Below, in pieces: positions 27,063-34,837 of a stretch of DNA of 64,000 bases. Position 1 is the first letter of the stretch, and each line of letters begins with the position of its first letter. Source of the stretch: Lysobacter_L cavernae (GTDB lineage Bacteria > Pseudomonadota > Gammaproteobacteria > Xanthomonadales > Xanthomonadaceae); contig NZ_JBHRXK010000002.1 of NCBI RefSeq assembly GCF_042648505.1, forward strand, positions 434,001 through 498,000, read 5' to 3'. Position numbers and translations under genes: made by a program. The notes under the pieces were generated by a model. It ran no database searches. It was not told where the DNA came from and worked only from the letters and a program-made list of their open reading frames with translations.

Positions 27063-27795
27063 CGGTCAACGGCACGAAGCGCACCGGCAGGATCTGCCGC
27101 GTGCGCATGCGACCGTCCGCCTGCTTCTCGACCAGCAACAGGGTCTGGGTGAAGAAGCTGCTGCCGACCGGGATCACCATGCGCCCACCCGGCTTGAGCT
27201 GGGCGACCAGCGGCGGCGGGATCGACGACGCGGCCGCGGTCACCACGATCGCGTCGAACGGCGCCTGCTCCTTCCAGCCGTAATAGCCATCGGCGCTGCG
27301 CGTTGCGATGTTGCGATACGGGCGCAGCCGCTGCGCGGCCTGCGTGGCGAGCGGCGCGACGATCTCGATCGTGTGCACCTGCGCACCGAACTCGGCCAGC
27401 ACCGCCGCCTGGTAGCCCGAGCCGGTGCCGACCTCGAGGATCTTCTGACCGGCCCGCGGTCGCGCCAGCGACGTCATCAACGCGACGATGTACGGCTGCG
27501 AGATGGTCTGCCCGTAGCCGATCGCCAGCGGCCGGTTGTCATAGGCGTAACGCCGCTGCGCGGCCGGCACGTAGGCGTGGCGCGGTACGCGGCCGAGCAC
27601 GTCCAGCACCTCGCGATCGATATGCGCCGGCGTGTCGGTATCGGCACGCGCCTGCGATTGCAACTCGACCAGCAGCGCACGCCGCGCCGCGGCGTAGGGA
27701 TCGGCCACCTGCGCGGCCACCGGCACGGCACATGACAGCAGCGCCGCCAGCACGGCGTTGCGCGTGACTCCGGCGATGGCGGCTGCGCCCCGCAT
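27052..27795 (-). CDS. pcm: exported protein-L-isoaspartate O-methyltransferase
   Basis: A 247-residue class I methyltransferase that labels isoaspartyl residues of damaged proteins for repair, with SAM as donor. Family motifs are PRHAYVPAAQRRYAYDN, IGYGQTISQPYIVALM, the SAM loop ILEVGTGSGYQAAVLA, and GGRMVIPVG. An N-terminal hydrophobic segment (about 12-28, ending VPVAA) looks like a signal peptide. That would place the enzyme in the periplasm, where a SAM source is unclear. It overlaps the membrane spermidine-synthase-like gene. Confidence 0.93.
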   Translation of the reverse strand: MRGAAAIAGVTRNAVLAALLSCAVPVAAQVADPYAAARRALLVELQSQARADTDTPAHIDREVLDVLGRVPRHAYVPAAQRRYAYDNRPLAIGYGQTISQPYIVALMTSLARPRAGQKILEVGTGSGYQAAVLAEFGAQVHTIEIVAPLATQAAQRLRPYRNIATRSADGYYGWKEQAPFDAIVVTAAASSIPPPLVAQLKPGGRMVIPVGSSFFTQTLLLVEKQADGRMRTRQILPVRFVPLTGAH

Positions 27796-27852
27796 GGCGG
27801 CGAGTCTAGGCCGCCGCGCGTTAGCGCCTTGGCAACGTGCAGCGGCTGCGCG

Positions 27853-28602
27853 TCAGGCGGTCTTCGCCGCTTTCTTCGGGTTGGCCTTGGGCTTGTAGCG
27901 GATCCACACGATCTGGTTGTCGCGCTTGACCTCGAACAGCTCGGTCGCCTCGATCAGATCGCTGAGCTTGCGGTAGCCGTAGTTGCGCGAATCGAACGAG
28001 GCCTGGTTGCTGATCTGGTGGCCGACCGCGCCCAGGTGCGCCCAGCCGTCGTCGCCACTGGCCGACTCGACCGCGCTGCGCAGCATCTGCACCAGGCGCG
28101 TGTCGCCGCGCAGTTCCTTGGCATTTTTAGGCTTGGTCGCGGCGCTGGGTTCGGTGCTGGTCGGCTGGCCCAGGGCTTCGAGGTAGGTGAACTTGGAGCA
28201 GGCGTTGACGAACGGCAGCGGCGTCTTCTTCTCGCCAAAGCCGTACACCTTGACGCCCTCGGTCAGCAGCCGCATCACCAGCGGGGTGAAGTCGGCATCA
28301 CTGGAGACGATCGCGAAGCCGTCGAGGTTGCGCGCGTACAGCAGGTCCATCGCGTCGATCACCATCGCCATGTCGGAGGCGTTCTTGCCGCTGGAGTAGG
28401 CGAACTGCTGGATCGGGCGGATCGCGTACTCGTGCAGCGTCGCCTCCCAGCCCTTGAGGTGCGGGCTCTTCCAGTTGCCGTAGGCGCGGCGCACGTTGGC
28501 CGCGCCGTGGCGGGCGACCTCGGCCAGGATCACGTCGATCTTCGCCGCCGGCGCGTTGTCGGCGTCGATCAGCAGGGCAATGCGTTTCTCGGCCTCGGCC
28601 AT
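27853..28602 (-). CDS. NYN-domain ribonuclease-like protein with LOTUS/OST-HTH domain
   Basis: A 249-residue protein with a PIN-like NYN domain at the N-terminus (RIALLIDADNAPAAKID and VSSDADFTPLVMRL supply the acidic residues). A C-terminal OST-HTH/LOTUS domain covers about 165-235 (GWAHLGAVGHQISNQ, DSRNYGYRKLSDLIEA), and the tail is Lys-rich. This DUF88/LabA-like combination suggests an RNA-binding nuclease, but no target is known in bacteria. The start at 28602 fits the family opening (MAEAEKRIALLIDADN). It diverges from tal. Confidence 0.92.
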   Translation of the reverse strand: MAEAEKRIALLIDADNAPAAKIDVILAEVARHGAANVRRAYGNWKSPHLKGWEATLHEYAIRPIQQFAYSSGKNASDMAMVIDAMDLLYARNLDGFAIVSSDADFTPLVMRLLTEGVKVYGFGEKKTPLPFVNACSKFTYLEALGQPTSTEPSAATKPKNAKELRGDTRLVQMLRSAVESASGDDGWAHLGAVGHQISNQASFDSRNYGYRKLSDLIEATELFEVKRDNQIVWIRYKPKANPKKAAKTA

Positions 28603-28716
28603 GGTGCGGTCCTCATCAGGCCCGCTCGGACCTGCCACGCCGAGCGTAGCGCAAGGCGGTGGCAGCCGCGTGCATGACGCGGCCGCGGCAATCGCGCAGA
28701 ATGCCCGAAGACACAG

Positions 28717-29682
28717 ATGAGCCAGACAATGACCAGCCAGCTCGAACATCTCCGCGCCCTGTCGTCGGTAGTCGCCGACACCGGCGACATCGACGCCATC
28801 GCCCGCTTCCACCCGCTCGACGCCACCACCAACCCGTCGCTGCTGCTCAAGGCCACCAGCCTGCCCGCCTACGCGCCGTTGATCGACAGCGCGATCGCAC
28901 AGGCGCGCGGCACCGACCTGGACGCGCGCGTGGCCGACGCCTGCGATGTCCTCGCCGTGACCGTCGGCGCGCAGATCCTCAAGCTGGTCCCGGGACGGGT
29001 CTCGACCGAGGTCGATGCGCGGCTGAGCTTCGACACCGCCGCCACGCTCACGCAGGCGCGCAAGCTGGTCGCGCTGTACGAGCAACTCGGCATCGGCCGC
29101 GAGCGTCTGCTGATCAAGATCGCCTCGTCCTGGGAAGGCATCCGCGCCGCCGAACAGCTCGAGCGCGAGGGCATCCACTGCAACCTCACGCTGCTGTTCT
29201 CGTTCGCGCAGGCGGTGGCCTGCGCCGAGGCCGGCGTGTTCCTGATCTCGCCCTTCGTCGGCCGCATCCTCGACTGGCACCTGGCCAACGGCGCGGCCGC
29301 CCCGGCCACGCCGCAGGACGACCCCGGCGTGCAGTCGGTCACGCGCATCTGGCAGCACTACAAGCGCCACGGCTTCACCACCGTGGTGATGGGCGCGAGC
29401 TTCCGCAACACCAGTCAGGTGCTGGCACTGGCCGGCTGCGACCGCCTGACGATCTCGCCGGACCTGCTCGACGCACTGGCGCAGGCCGACGGTGACGTGC
29501 CGCGCGCACTGGTCGATGACGGCGCCCGCAGCGCCGCGCCGCCCGTGCTCAGCGAGAGCGCGTTCCGCTGGCAGCACAACGAGGACGCGATGGCGACCGA
29601 CAAGCTTGCCGACGGCATCCGCCGCTTCGCCGCCGACCAGCGCAAGCTCGAGGCGTTGTTGGCGCAGCGCTTGCAGGGCTGA
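28717..29682 (+). CDS. tal: transaldolase
   Basis: A 321-residue TalB-type enzyme of the non-oxidative pentose phosphate pathway. It moves a dihydroxyacetone unit from sedoheptulose-7-P to glyceraldehyde-3-P. The (beta/alpha)8 barrel shows DATTNPSLLLKA, Schiff-base Lys134 in LLIKIASSWEGI, and the family segment NLTLLFSFAQAVACAEAGV. The ATG at 28717 is followed by a second ATG at 28729, either of which could be used. Seven bases downstream begins the MHS transporter. Confidence 0.98.
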   Translation: MSQTMTSQLEHLRALSSVVADTGDIDAIARFHPLDATTNPSLLLKATSLPAYAPLIDSAIAQARGTDLDARVADACDVLAVTVGAQILKLVPGRVSTEVDARLSFDTAATLTQARKLVALYEQLGIGRERLLIKIASSWEGIRAAEQLEREGIHCNLTLLFSFAQAVACAEAGVFLISPFVGRILDWHLANGAAAPATPQDDPGVQSVTRIWQHYKRHGFTTVVMGASFRNTSQVLALAGCDRLTISPDLLDALAQADGDVPRALVDDGARSAAPPVLSESAFRWQHNEDAMATDKLADGIRRFAADQRKLEALLAQRLQG

Positions 29683-29689
29683 GGCCGCG

Positions 29690-31054
29690 ATGACGGCCGC
29701 CGCGACGATGACGCCGGGCCGCCGCCTGCGCAGCATCTTCAGCGGCTCGGTCGGCAATCTGGTGGAGTGGTACGACTGGTACGCGTATTCCGCGTTCGCG
29801 ATCTACTTCGCCCCGCACTTCTTCCCCAAGGGCGACACCACCGCGCAGCTGCTCGACACCGCGGCGGTGTTCGCGGTCGGCTTCCTGATGCGCCCGGTCG
29901 GCGGTTGGCTGCTGGGCCTGTACGCCGACCGCCACGGCCGCAAGGCGGCGTTGATGCTGTCGGTGCTGCTGATGTGCGCCGGCTCGCTGCTGATCGCGGT
30001 GGCGCCGGGCTATGAGCGCATCGGCCTGGCCGCACCGGCGCTGCTGGTGTTCGCGCGCCTGCTGCAGGGCCTGAGCGTCGGCGGCGAGTACGGCACCTCG
30101 GCAACCTACCTGAGCGAGATGGCGACCTCGCGCCACCGCGGCTTCTGGTCGAGCTTCCAGTACGTGACGCTGGTGATGGGACAGTTGCTGGCGCTGGCCC
30201 TGCTGGTGCTGCTGCAGCGTTTCGTGCTGAGCGAACAGCAGCTGCACGACTGGGGCTGGCGCATTCCGTTCGTGGTCGGCGCGCTGTGCGCGGTGAGCGC
30301 GCTGTACCTGCGCCGCGGCATGCAGGAAACCGAATCCTTCACCGCCGCGCGCAGCCACGGGAAGCAGCCGCGCAGCAGCCTGCGCGTGCTGCTGCAGCAT
30401 CCGCGCGAGGTGCTGACCGTGATCGGCCTCACCCTCGGCGGCACGCTGTCGTTCTACACCTTCACCACCTATCCGCAGAAGTTCCTGGTCAACACCGGCG
30501 GTTTCAGCAAGGCCGATGCGACGCTGATCTCGGCCGCCTCGCTGCTGGTGTTCATGCTGCTGCAGCCGCTGGTCGGTGCGTTGTCCGACCGCATCGGCCG
30601 GCGCCCGATCCTGATCGCCTTCGGCGTGCTCGGTACGCTGTGCACCTACACCATCCTCAGCGGCATCGCCCAGGCCAGCACAGTGTGGGGCGCCTTCACC
30701 TGGGTCATGGCGGGCCTGCTCATCGTCAGCGGCTACACCGCGATCAACGCGGTGGTGAAGGCCGAGCTGTTTCCGGCGCATATCCGCGCACTCGGCGTCG
30801 GCCTGCCGTACGCGCTGACGGTGTCGCTGTTCGGCGGCACCGCCGAGTACCTGGCGCTGTGGTTCAAGCAGCTCGGCCACGAGTCGTGGTTCTACGTCTA
30901 CGTCACCGTGTGTGTCGCGGTGTCACTGTCGGTGTACGCGCTGATGCGCGACACCCGCCTGCACTCGCGCATCGATCGCGACCACGAGCACCACACTGCC
31001 GACCCACCGCAGCCCGTGCCCGTCGCGGCACTGCCACGACCGGAGCACGCATGA
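29690..31054 (+). CDS. MFS transporter of the metabolite:H+ symporter (alpha-ketoglutarate permease-like) family
   Basis: A 454-residue, 12-helix transporter of the MHS family. The opening NLVEWYDWYAYSAFAIYF, the loop YADRHGRKAALM and LLQGLSVGGEYGTSATYL match KgtP, which imports dicarboxylates with protons. Here the closest sense is alpha-ketoglutarate or a similar dicarboxylate, not proven. The start ATG 29690 lies 7 nt after tal, and the stop overlaps the NDH-2 start (ATGA), so tal-transporter-NDH-2 form one unit. Confidence 0.93.
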   Translation: MTAAATMTPGRRLRSIFSGSVGNLVEWYDWYAYSAFAIYFAPHFFPKGDTTAQLLDTAAVFAVGFLMRPVGGWLLGLYADRHGRKAALMLSVLLMCAGSLLIAVAPGYERIGLAAPALLVFARLLQGLSVGGEYGTSATYLSEMATSRHRGFWSSFQYVTLVMGQLLALALLVLLQRFVLSEQQLHDWGWRIPFVVGALCAVSALYLRRGMQETESFTAARSHGKQPRSSLRVLLQHPREVLTVIGLTLGGTLSFYTFTTYPQKFLVNTGGFSKADATLISAASLLVFMLLQPLVGALSDRIGRRPILIAFGVLGTLCTYTILSGIAQASTVWGAFTWVMAGLLIVSGYTAINAVVKAELFPAHIRALGVGLPYALTVSLFGGTAEYLALWFKQLGHESWFYVYVTVCVAVSLSVYALMRDTRLHSRIDRDHEHHTADPPQPVPVAALPRPEHA

Positions 31055-32355
31055 GCACGACACGCCCCCATGTCGTCATCGTCGGCGGCGGCTTCGCCGG
31101 CCTGTGGGCGACGCGCGCGCTTGCCAACGACGACGTGCGCATCACCCTGATCGACCGCCAGAACCATCATCTGTTCCAGCCGCTGCTGTACCAGGTCGCC
31201 ACCGCCGGCCTGTCCGCGCCCGACATCGCCGCGCCGCTGCGCCACATCCTGCGCGCGCAAGGCAACGTCGAGGTGCGCCTGGGCGAGGTGACCGGCCTCG
31301 ACACGCAGGCACGCACCGTGTCGCTGCGCGACGGCGGCACGCTGGGCGAAAGCCCGCTGCACTACGACTACCTGGTGCTGGCCAGCGGCGCGACGCACGC
31401 CTACTTCGGCCACGACGAATGGGCCGGCGACGCCCCCGGCCTGAAGACGCTCGACGACGCGCTCGCGATCCGGCGCCGGCTGCTGCTCGCCTTCGAACGC
31501 GCCGAGGCCTGCGACGACCCCGACGAGCGCGCCGCCTGGCTCAGCTTCGCCGTGGTGGGCGGCGGCCCGACCGGGGTCGAACTGGCCGGCACGCTGGCCG
31601 AGATCGCCCGCCACACGCTCAAGCGCGAGTTCCGCCGCATCGACCCGTCGCAGGCCAGGGTGCGACTGATCGAAGCCGGCCCGCGCGTGCTGGCCTCGTT
31701 CCCGCAATCGCTGTCGGCCAAGGCGCAGCGCCAGCTCGGGAAGCTTGGCGTCGAGGTCGTCACCGGCGCGCCGGTGAGCGCGATCGACGCGCACGGCTAC
31801 ACGCTCGACCACGGCGGCCAGGGCACGGTGTTCGTGCCGGCGCGCACGGTGCTGTGGGCCGCCGGCGTCGCCGCCTCGGGACTGGGCGCCCTGCTCGGCA
31901 ACCAGCGCGACCGCGCCGGCCGCGTGCTGGTGGAGCCCGACCTCAGCGTGCCCGGCCGCCCGGAGATCTTCGTCGCCGGTGATCTCGCCAGCGTGCAGCA
32001 GGACGGCAAGCCGGTGCCGGGCGTCGCCCCGGCCGCGAAGCAGATGGGCGCGCAGGTCGCGCATGCGATCCGCGCGCGCCTGGCCGGGCAGGCGGCCACG
32101 CCGTTCCGCTACCGCGACTTCGGCAACCTCGCCACCATCGGCCGCATGGCCGCGGTGGTCGACCTGCACGGCTTCAAGCTGTCGGGGCTGCTGGCCTGGT
32201 GGTTCTGGCTGCTGGTCCACGTCATGTTCCTGATCGGCTTCCGCAACCGCCTCATCGTCATGATCAACTGGGGCTGGGCGTACTGGAGCTATCAGCGCCA
32301 CGCGCGGATCATCCTCGGCGGCGGCAGCGCCCGCGCAACCGAACCGTCGGACTGA
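31051..32355 (+). CDS. type II NADH:quinone oxidoreductase (NDH-2)
   Basis: A 434-residue single-subunit flavoprotein that passes electrons from NADH to quinone without pumping protons. Two GxGxxG motifs (VVIVGGGFAGLW for FAD and VVGGGPTGVELAG for NADH) surround the conserved NHHLFQPLLYQVATAGL segment. The FAD-closing motif is IFVAGDLASV. A C-terminal hydrophobic helix (about 380-400) provides membrane attachment, as in other NDH-2 enzymes. It is translationally coupled to the upstream transporter. Confidence 0.95.
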   Translation: MSTTRPHVVIVGGGFAGLWATRALANDDVRITLIDRQNHHLFQPLLYQVATAGLSAPDIAAPLRHILRAQGNVEVRLGEVTGLDTQARTVSLRDGGTLGESPLHYDYLVLASGATHAYFGHDEWAGDAPGLKTLDDALAIRRRLLLAFERAEACDDPDERAAWLSFAVVGGGPTGVELAGTLAEIARHTLKREFRRIDPSQARVRLIEAGPRVLASFPQSLSAKAQRQLGKLGVEVVTGAPVSAIDAHGYTLDHGGQGTVFVPARTVLWAAGVAASGLGALLGNQRDRAGRVLVEPDLSVPGRPEIFVAGDLASVQQDGKPVPGVAPAAKQMGAQVAHAIRARLAGQAATPFRYRDFGNLATIGRMAAVVDLHGFKLSGLLAWWFWLLVHVMFLIGFRNRLIVMINWGWAYWSYQRHARIILGGGSARATEPSD

Positions 32356-32379
32356 CCCGGGCCGACGGCGCGCAATCAC

Positions 32380-32847
32380 TCACAGGCGATCGATGCGGCA
32401 CAGGAAGCAGCCGTAGCGCGCGTTGTGCGCGTGCACGCTGACGATCGCCGCGTCGGCAAACAAATCCTGCAGCGCCGATTCGGCGGACGTTCCCTCGACC
32501 ACGGTGGCCGCGCGTATCGAACCGTCGGCGTCGTAACCGCGCAACGACAGCAGGCGGCACCGCAGCAGCGGCGGGATCTCGTCGACATGGGTCGCGGCCG
32601 CGACGTGCTCGCGCACGAAGATCGGGCCGCTGGCGCGGTACGGGCTTGCGGCCGGATGGTGCTCGAACGGCAACAGCAGCACCGTTTCGCCGGGCTGCGC
32701 GGCGACCAGCGAGATCCGGCACGGATAAGCGGTCGGCGAGTCGACGGTCACGCGGCGCATGTCGCGGCTGGCCAGCGTGGCGTCGTCGAGCGCGAACAAG
32801 GGTGCAAACAAGGTGGGCGCGAGCCCTTCGATTCGATACGAGACCAT
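32380..32847 (-). CDS. DUF1203 family protein
   Basis: A 155-residue soluble protein. The core PCRISLVAAQPGETVLLLPFEHHP and ASPYRASGPIFVRE, with the C-terminus VHAHNARYGCFLCRI, match DUF1203, a proteobacterial family of unknown function. It converges on the NDH-2 gene. The terminator hairpin at 32963 separates it from rpoH upstream on the same strand, so it has its own promoter. Confidence 0.9.
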   Translation of the reverse strand: MVSYRIEGLAPTLFAPLFALDDATLASRDMRRVTVDSPTAYPCRISLVAAQPGETVLLLPFEHHPAASPYRASGPIFVREHVAAATHVDEIPPLLRCRLLSLRGYDADGSIRAATVVEGTSAESALQDLFADAAIVSVHAHNARYGCFLCRIDRL

Positions 32848-32962
32848 CGGCGTGTTCCGTCAGCAAGGGACGGCCACGTTATTGGTCACGCGGCGACGGC
32901 GATATCCGTTTCTTGCGCGGGCATGGTTCCCCCGCGATCCGCTCCACCTCCCCACCAATGCA

Positions 32963-32986
32963 AACGGCCCGGTTGCCCGGGCCGTT
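32963..32986 (-). terminator. terminator of rpoH
   Basis: AACGGCCCGG (32963-32972) pairs perfectly with CCGGGCCGTT (32977-32986), four-base loop. Read on the minus strand it lies 27 nt after the rpoH stop. Confidence 0.65.
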
Positions 32987-33012
32987 GCGGTGACGCCTTC
33001 ACTGCGGGCGGC

Positions 33013-33915
33013 TTACGCCGCGAACAGCGCGCGCATCTTCTTCAGCGCGTTGGCCTCGATCTGACGGATGCGCTCGGCGCTGACGCCGTACTCGTCGGCC
33101 AGTTCCTGCAGGGTGATCTTGCTGTCGGCGTCGAGCCAGCGGCGCTTGATGATGTCGCGCGAACGCGCATCAAGCCCGGCCATGCCCGCGCGCAGCAGCG
33201 ACAACTGGCTGTCCTCCTCGTCCTCGCGCTCGTACATCTGCGAGGGATCCTCGTCGTGCGTGCGCAGGTACGCGGCCGGCGACGGCGGCGCGTGGTCGTC
33301 GTCCTCGTCCGACGGCGCATCGAAGCCGATGTCGCGACCGGACAGGCGCGACTCCATCTCCAGCACCTCACGCTCGGAGACGTTGAGGTCCTGCGCGACC
33401 AGGCGCACTTCCTCGGCGTTCATCCAGCCCAGGCGGGTCTTGGACTTGCGCAGGTTGAAGAACAGCTTGCGCTGGGCCTTGGTCGTGGCGACCTTGACGA
33501 TGCGCCAGTTCTTGAGGATGAACTCGTGCATCTCGGCACGGATCCAGTGCACGGCGAAGGACACCAGGCGCACGCCCTGGTCCGGGTCGAAGCGCTTCAC
33601 CGCCTTCATCAGGCCGATGTTGCCTTCCTGGATCAGGTCACCGATCTGCAGGCCGTAGCCGTTGTAGCCGCGGGCGACGTGGACGACGAAACGCAGGTGC
33701 GAATGCACCAGCTCGCGCGCGGCGTCGAGGTCTTCGCCCTCGCGGAAGCGGCGGGCCAGCTGCTGTTCGTTCTCGGCGCTCAGCACCGGGATGCGGTGCA
33801 CGGCACCGATGTAGGCGTCGAGCGAGCCGAGTGGGGCCAGCCCATTGAGGGTCGGCACCGGCAGGTTGTTGGCGATCAGGGCAGTCGAAACGGCGGTCTG
33901 GGTCATGGCGGTCAT
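33013..33915 (-). CDS. rpoH: heat-shock sigma factor sigma-32
   Basis: A 300-residue group 3 sigma factor. Region 2 shows LRFVVHVARGYNGYGLQIGD and the core-binding segment QEGNIGLMKAVKRFDP. The RpoH box QRKLFFNLRKSK follows, and region 4 ends with LQELADEYGVSAERIRQIEANAL. A charged acidic linker (about 195-225) is longer than in E. coli. Two ATGs exist, at 33915 and 33906. The longer is listed, but the second has a UAAG at about 9 nt spacing and may be the true start. The region upstream carries two mutually exclusive hairpins and a sigma-E-like promoter, described separately. Confidence 0.97.
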   Translation of the reverse strand: MTAMTQTAVSTALIANNLPVPTLNGLAPLGSLDAYIGAVHRIPVLSAENEQQLARRFREGEDLDAARELVHSHLRFVVHVARGYNGYGLQIGDLIQEGNIGLMKAVKRFDPDQGVRLVSFAVHWIRAEMHEFILKNWRIVKVATTKAQRKLFFNLRKSKTRLGWMNAEEVRLVAQDLNVSEREVLEMESRLSGRDIGFDAPSDEDDDHAPPSPAAYLRTHDEDPSQMYEREDEEDSQLSLLRAGMAGLDARSRDIIKRRWLDADSKITLQELADEYGVSAERIRQIEANALKKMRALFAA

Positions 33916-33916
33916 C

Positions 33917-33950
33917 TTAGCAGTCGGGGTCTAGGACTGCTAAAGACCCC
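33917..33950 (-). promoter_or_regulatory. rpoH leader with two interlocked, mutually exclusive hairpins
   Basis: In the mRNA sense, GGGGTCT (33950-33944) can pair with AGACCCC (33932-33926), and TTAGCAGTC (33943-33935) can pair with GACTGCTAA (33925-33917). The arms interleave with 0-, 2- and 0-nt junctions, so both cannot form fully. The second stem ends one base before ATG 33915 and hides the UAAG that could serve ATG 33906. Confidence 0.75.
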
Positions 33951-33959
33951 GGAAGTTCC
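33932..33959 (-). promoter_or_regulatory. candidate sigma-E (RpoE) promoter of rpoH
   Basis: GGAACTT (33959-33953) is a perfect sigma-E -35 element, followed after 15 bp by GTCCTA (33937-33932), which matches GTCTAA at four of six positions. Transcription would begin near 33925, inside the leader. Sigma-E control of rpoH is known in other proteobacteria. Confidence 0.55.
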
Positions 33960-34123
33960 GCAGCGTTGCAATGCTGGAACACTGGCGCGGCTCGGAAAGC
34001 AGACCGGCAGGCTGCCGGAACGGGCGTGAATCCGGGGTCAAACCGGCCGCGGCAGCTGAACACGCGGTTCACGCCGGGCCCTTCCGCCCGAGGCCCAGCC
34101 GCAATGCCGCAGGTGATCGCCGG

Positions 34124-34837
34124 TCAGACCCGGCCCAGGTTCGCGCGCGGCGGCAGCGACCAGTCGATCGGCGCCTGGCCGTGACGGGCCAGGTACTCGT
34201 TGGTCGCGGAAAAATGCCCGCAGCCGATGAAACCGCGGTGCGCCGACAAGGGTGACGGGTGCGGCGCCTTGAGCACGCGGTGGCGGCGCGGGTCGATGAC
34301 CTTGCCCTTGGCCTGGGCGTAGCTGCCCCAGAGCAGGAACACCAGGCCGTCGCGCTCGCGGTTGAGGGTGTCGACGACGTGGTCGGTGAAGCCCTCCCAG
34401 CCTTTGCCCTGGTGCGCGCCGGCGCGGCCGTCCTCGACCGTGAGCACGGCGTTGAGCAGCAGCACGCCACGCTGCGCCCACGGCAGCAGGCAGCCGTGGT
34501 CGGGCCGGGCGATGCCGAGGTCGCGCTGGACCTCCTTGAAGATGTTGTCCAGCGACGGCGGCACCGCCACCCCGGGCTGCACCGAGAAGCACAGGCCGTG
34601 GGCCTGACCGGGGCCGTGGTACGGGTCCTGGCCGAGGATCACCACCTTCACCGCATCGAATGGCGTGGCGTCGAACGCGGCGAAGATCTGCGGCCCGGGC
34701 GGGTAGATGCGTGCGCCGCTGGCCTTGCGCTCGCGCAGGAACGCCGCCAGCGCCTGCATGTCGGGGCGCGCGAACCAGTCGCCGACGCGCGCCTTCCACG
34801 ACGGCTCCAGCCTGATGCGGTCGGCGCCGTCGTTCAT
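34124..34837 (-). CDS. ung: uracil-DNA glycosylase (family 1)
   Basis: A 237-residue enzyme that removes uracil from DNA as the first step of base excision repair. The catalytic motif VVILGQDPYHGPGQAHGL contains Asp71; GVLLLNAVLTV, and HPSPLSAHRGFIGCGHF with the active-site histidine, are intact. The ATG overlaps the stop of the receiver-protein gene, placing ung as the last gene of the ftsE-ftsX-receiver-ung group. The 207-nt gap before rpoH (33916-34123) holds only the rpoH control region. Confidence 0.98.
   Translation of the reverse strand: MNDGADRIRLEPSWKARVGDWFARPDMQALAAFLRERKASGARIYPPGPQIFAAFDATPFDAVKVVILGQDPYHGPGQAHGLCFSVQPGVAVPPSLDNIFKEVQRDLGIARPDHGCLLPWAQRGVLLLNAVLTVEDGRAGAHQGKGWEGFTDHVVDTLNRERDGLVFLLWGSYAQAKGKVIDPRRHRVLKAPHPSPLSAHRGFIGCGHFSATNEYLARHGQAPIDWSLPPRANLGRV

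Noticed and set aside
33917..33950. H-type pseudoknot before rpoH
   Set aside because: Zero-length connecting loops across 7- and 9-bp stems make simultaneous full pairing sterically unlikely; alternative hairpins fit better.
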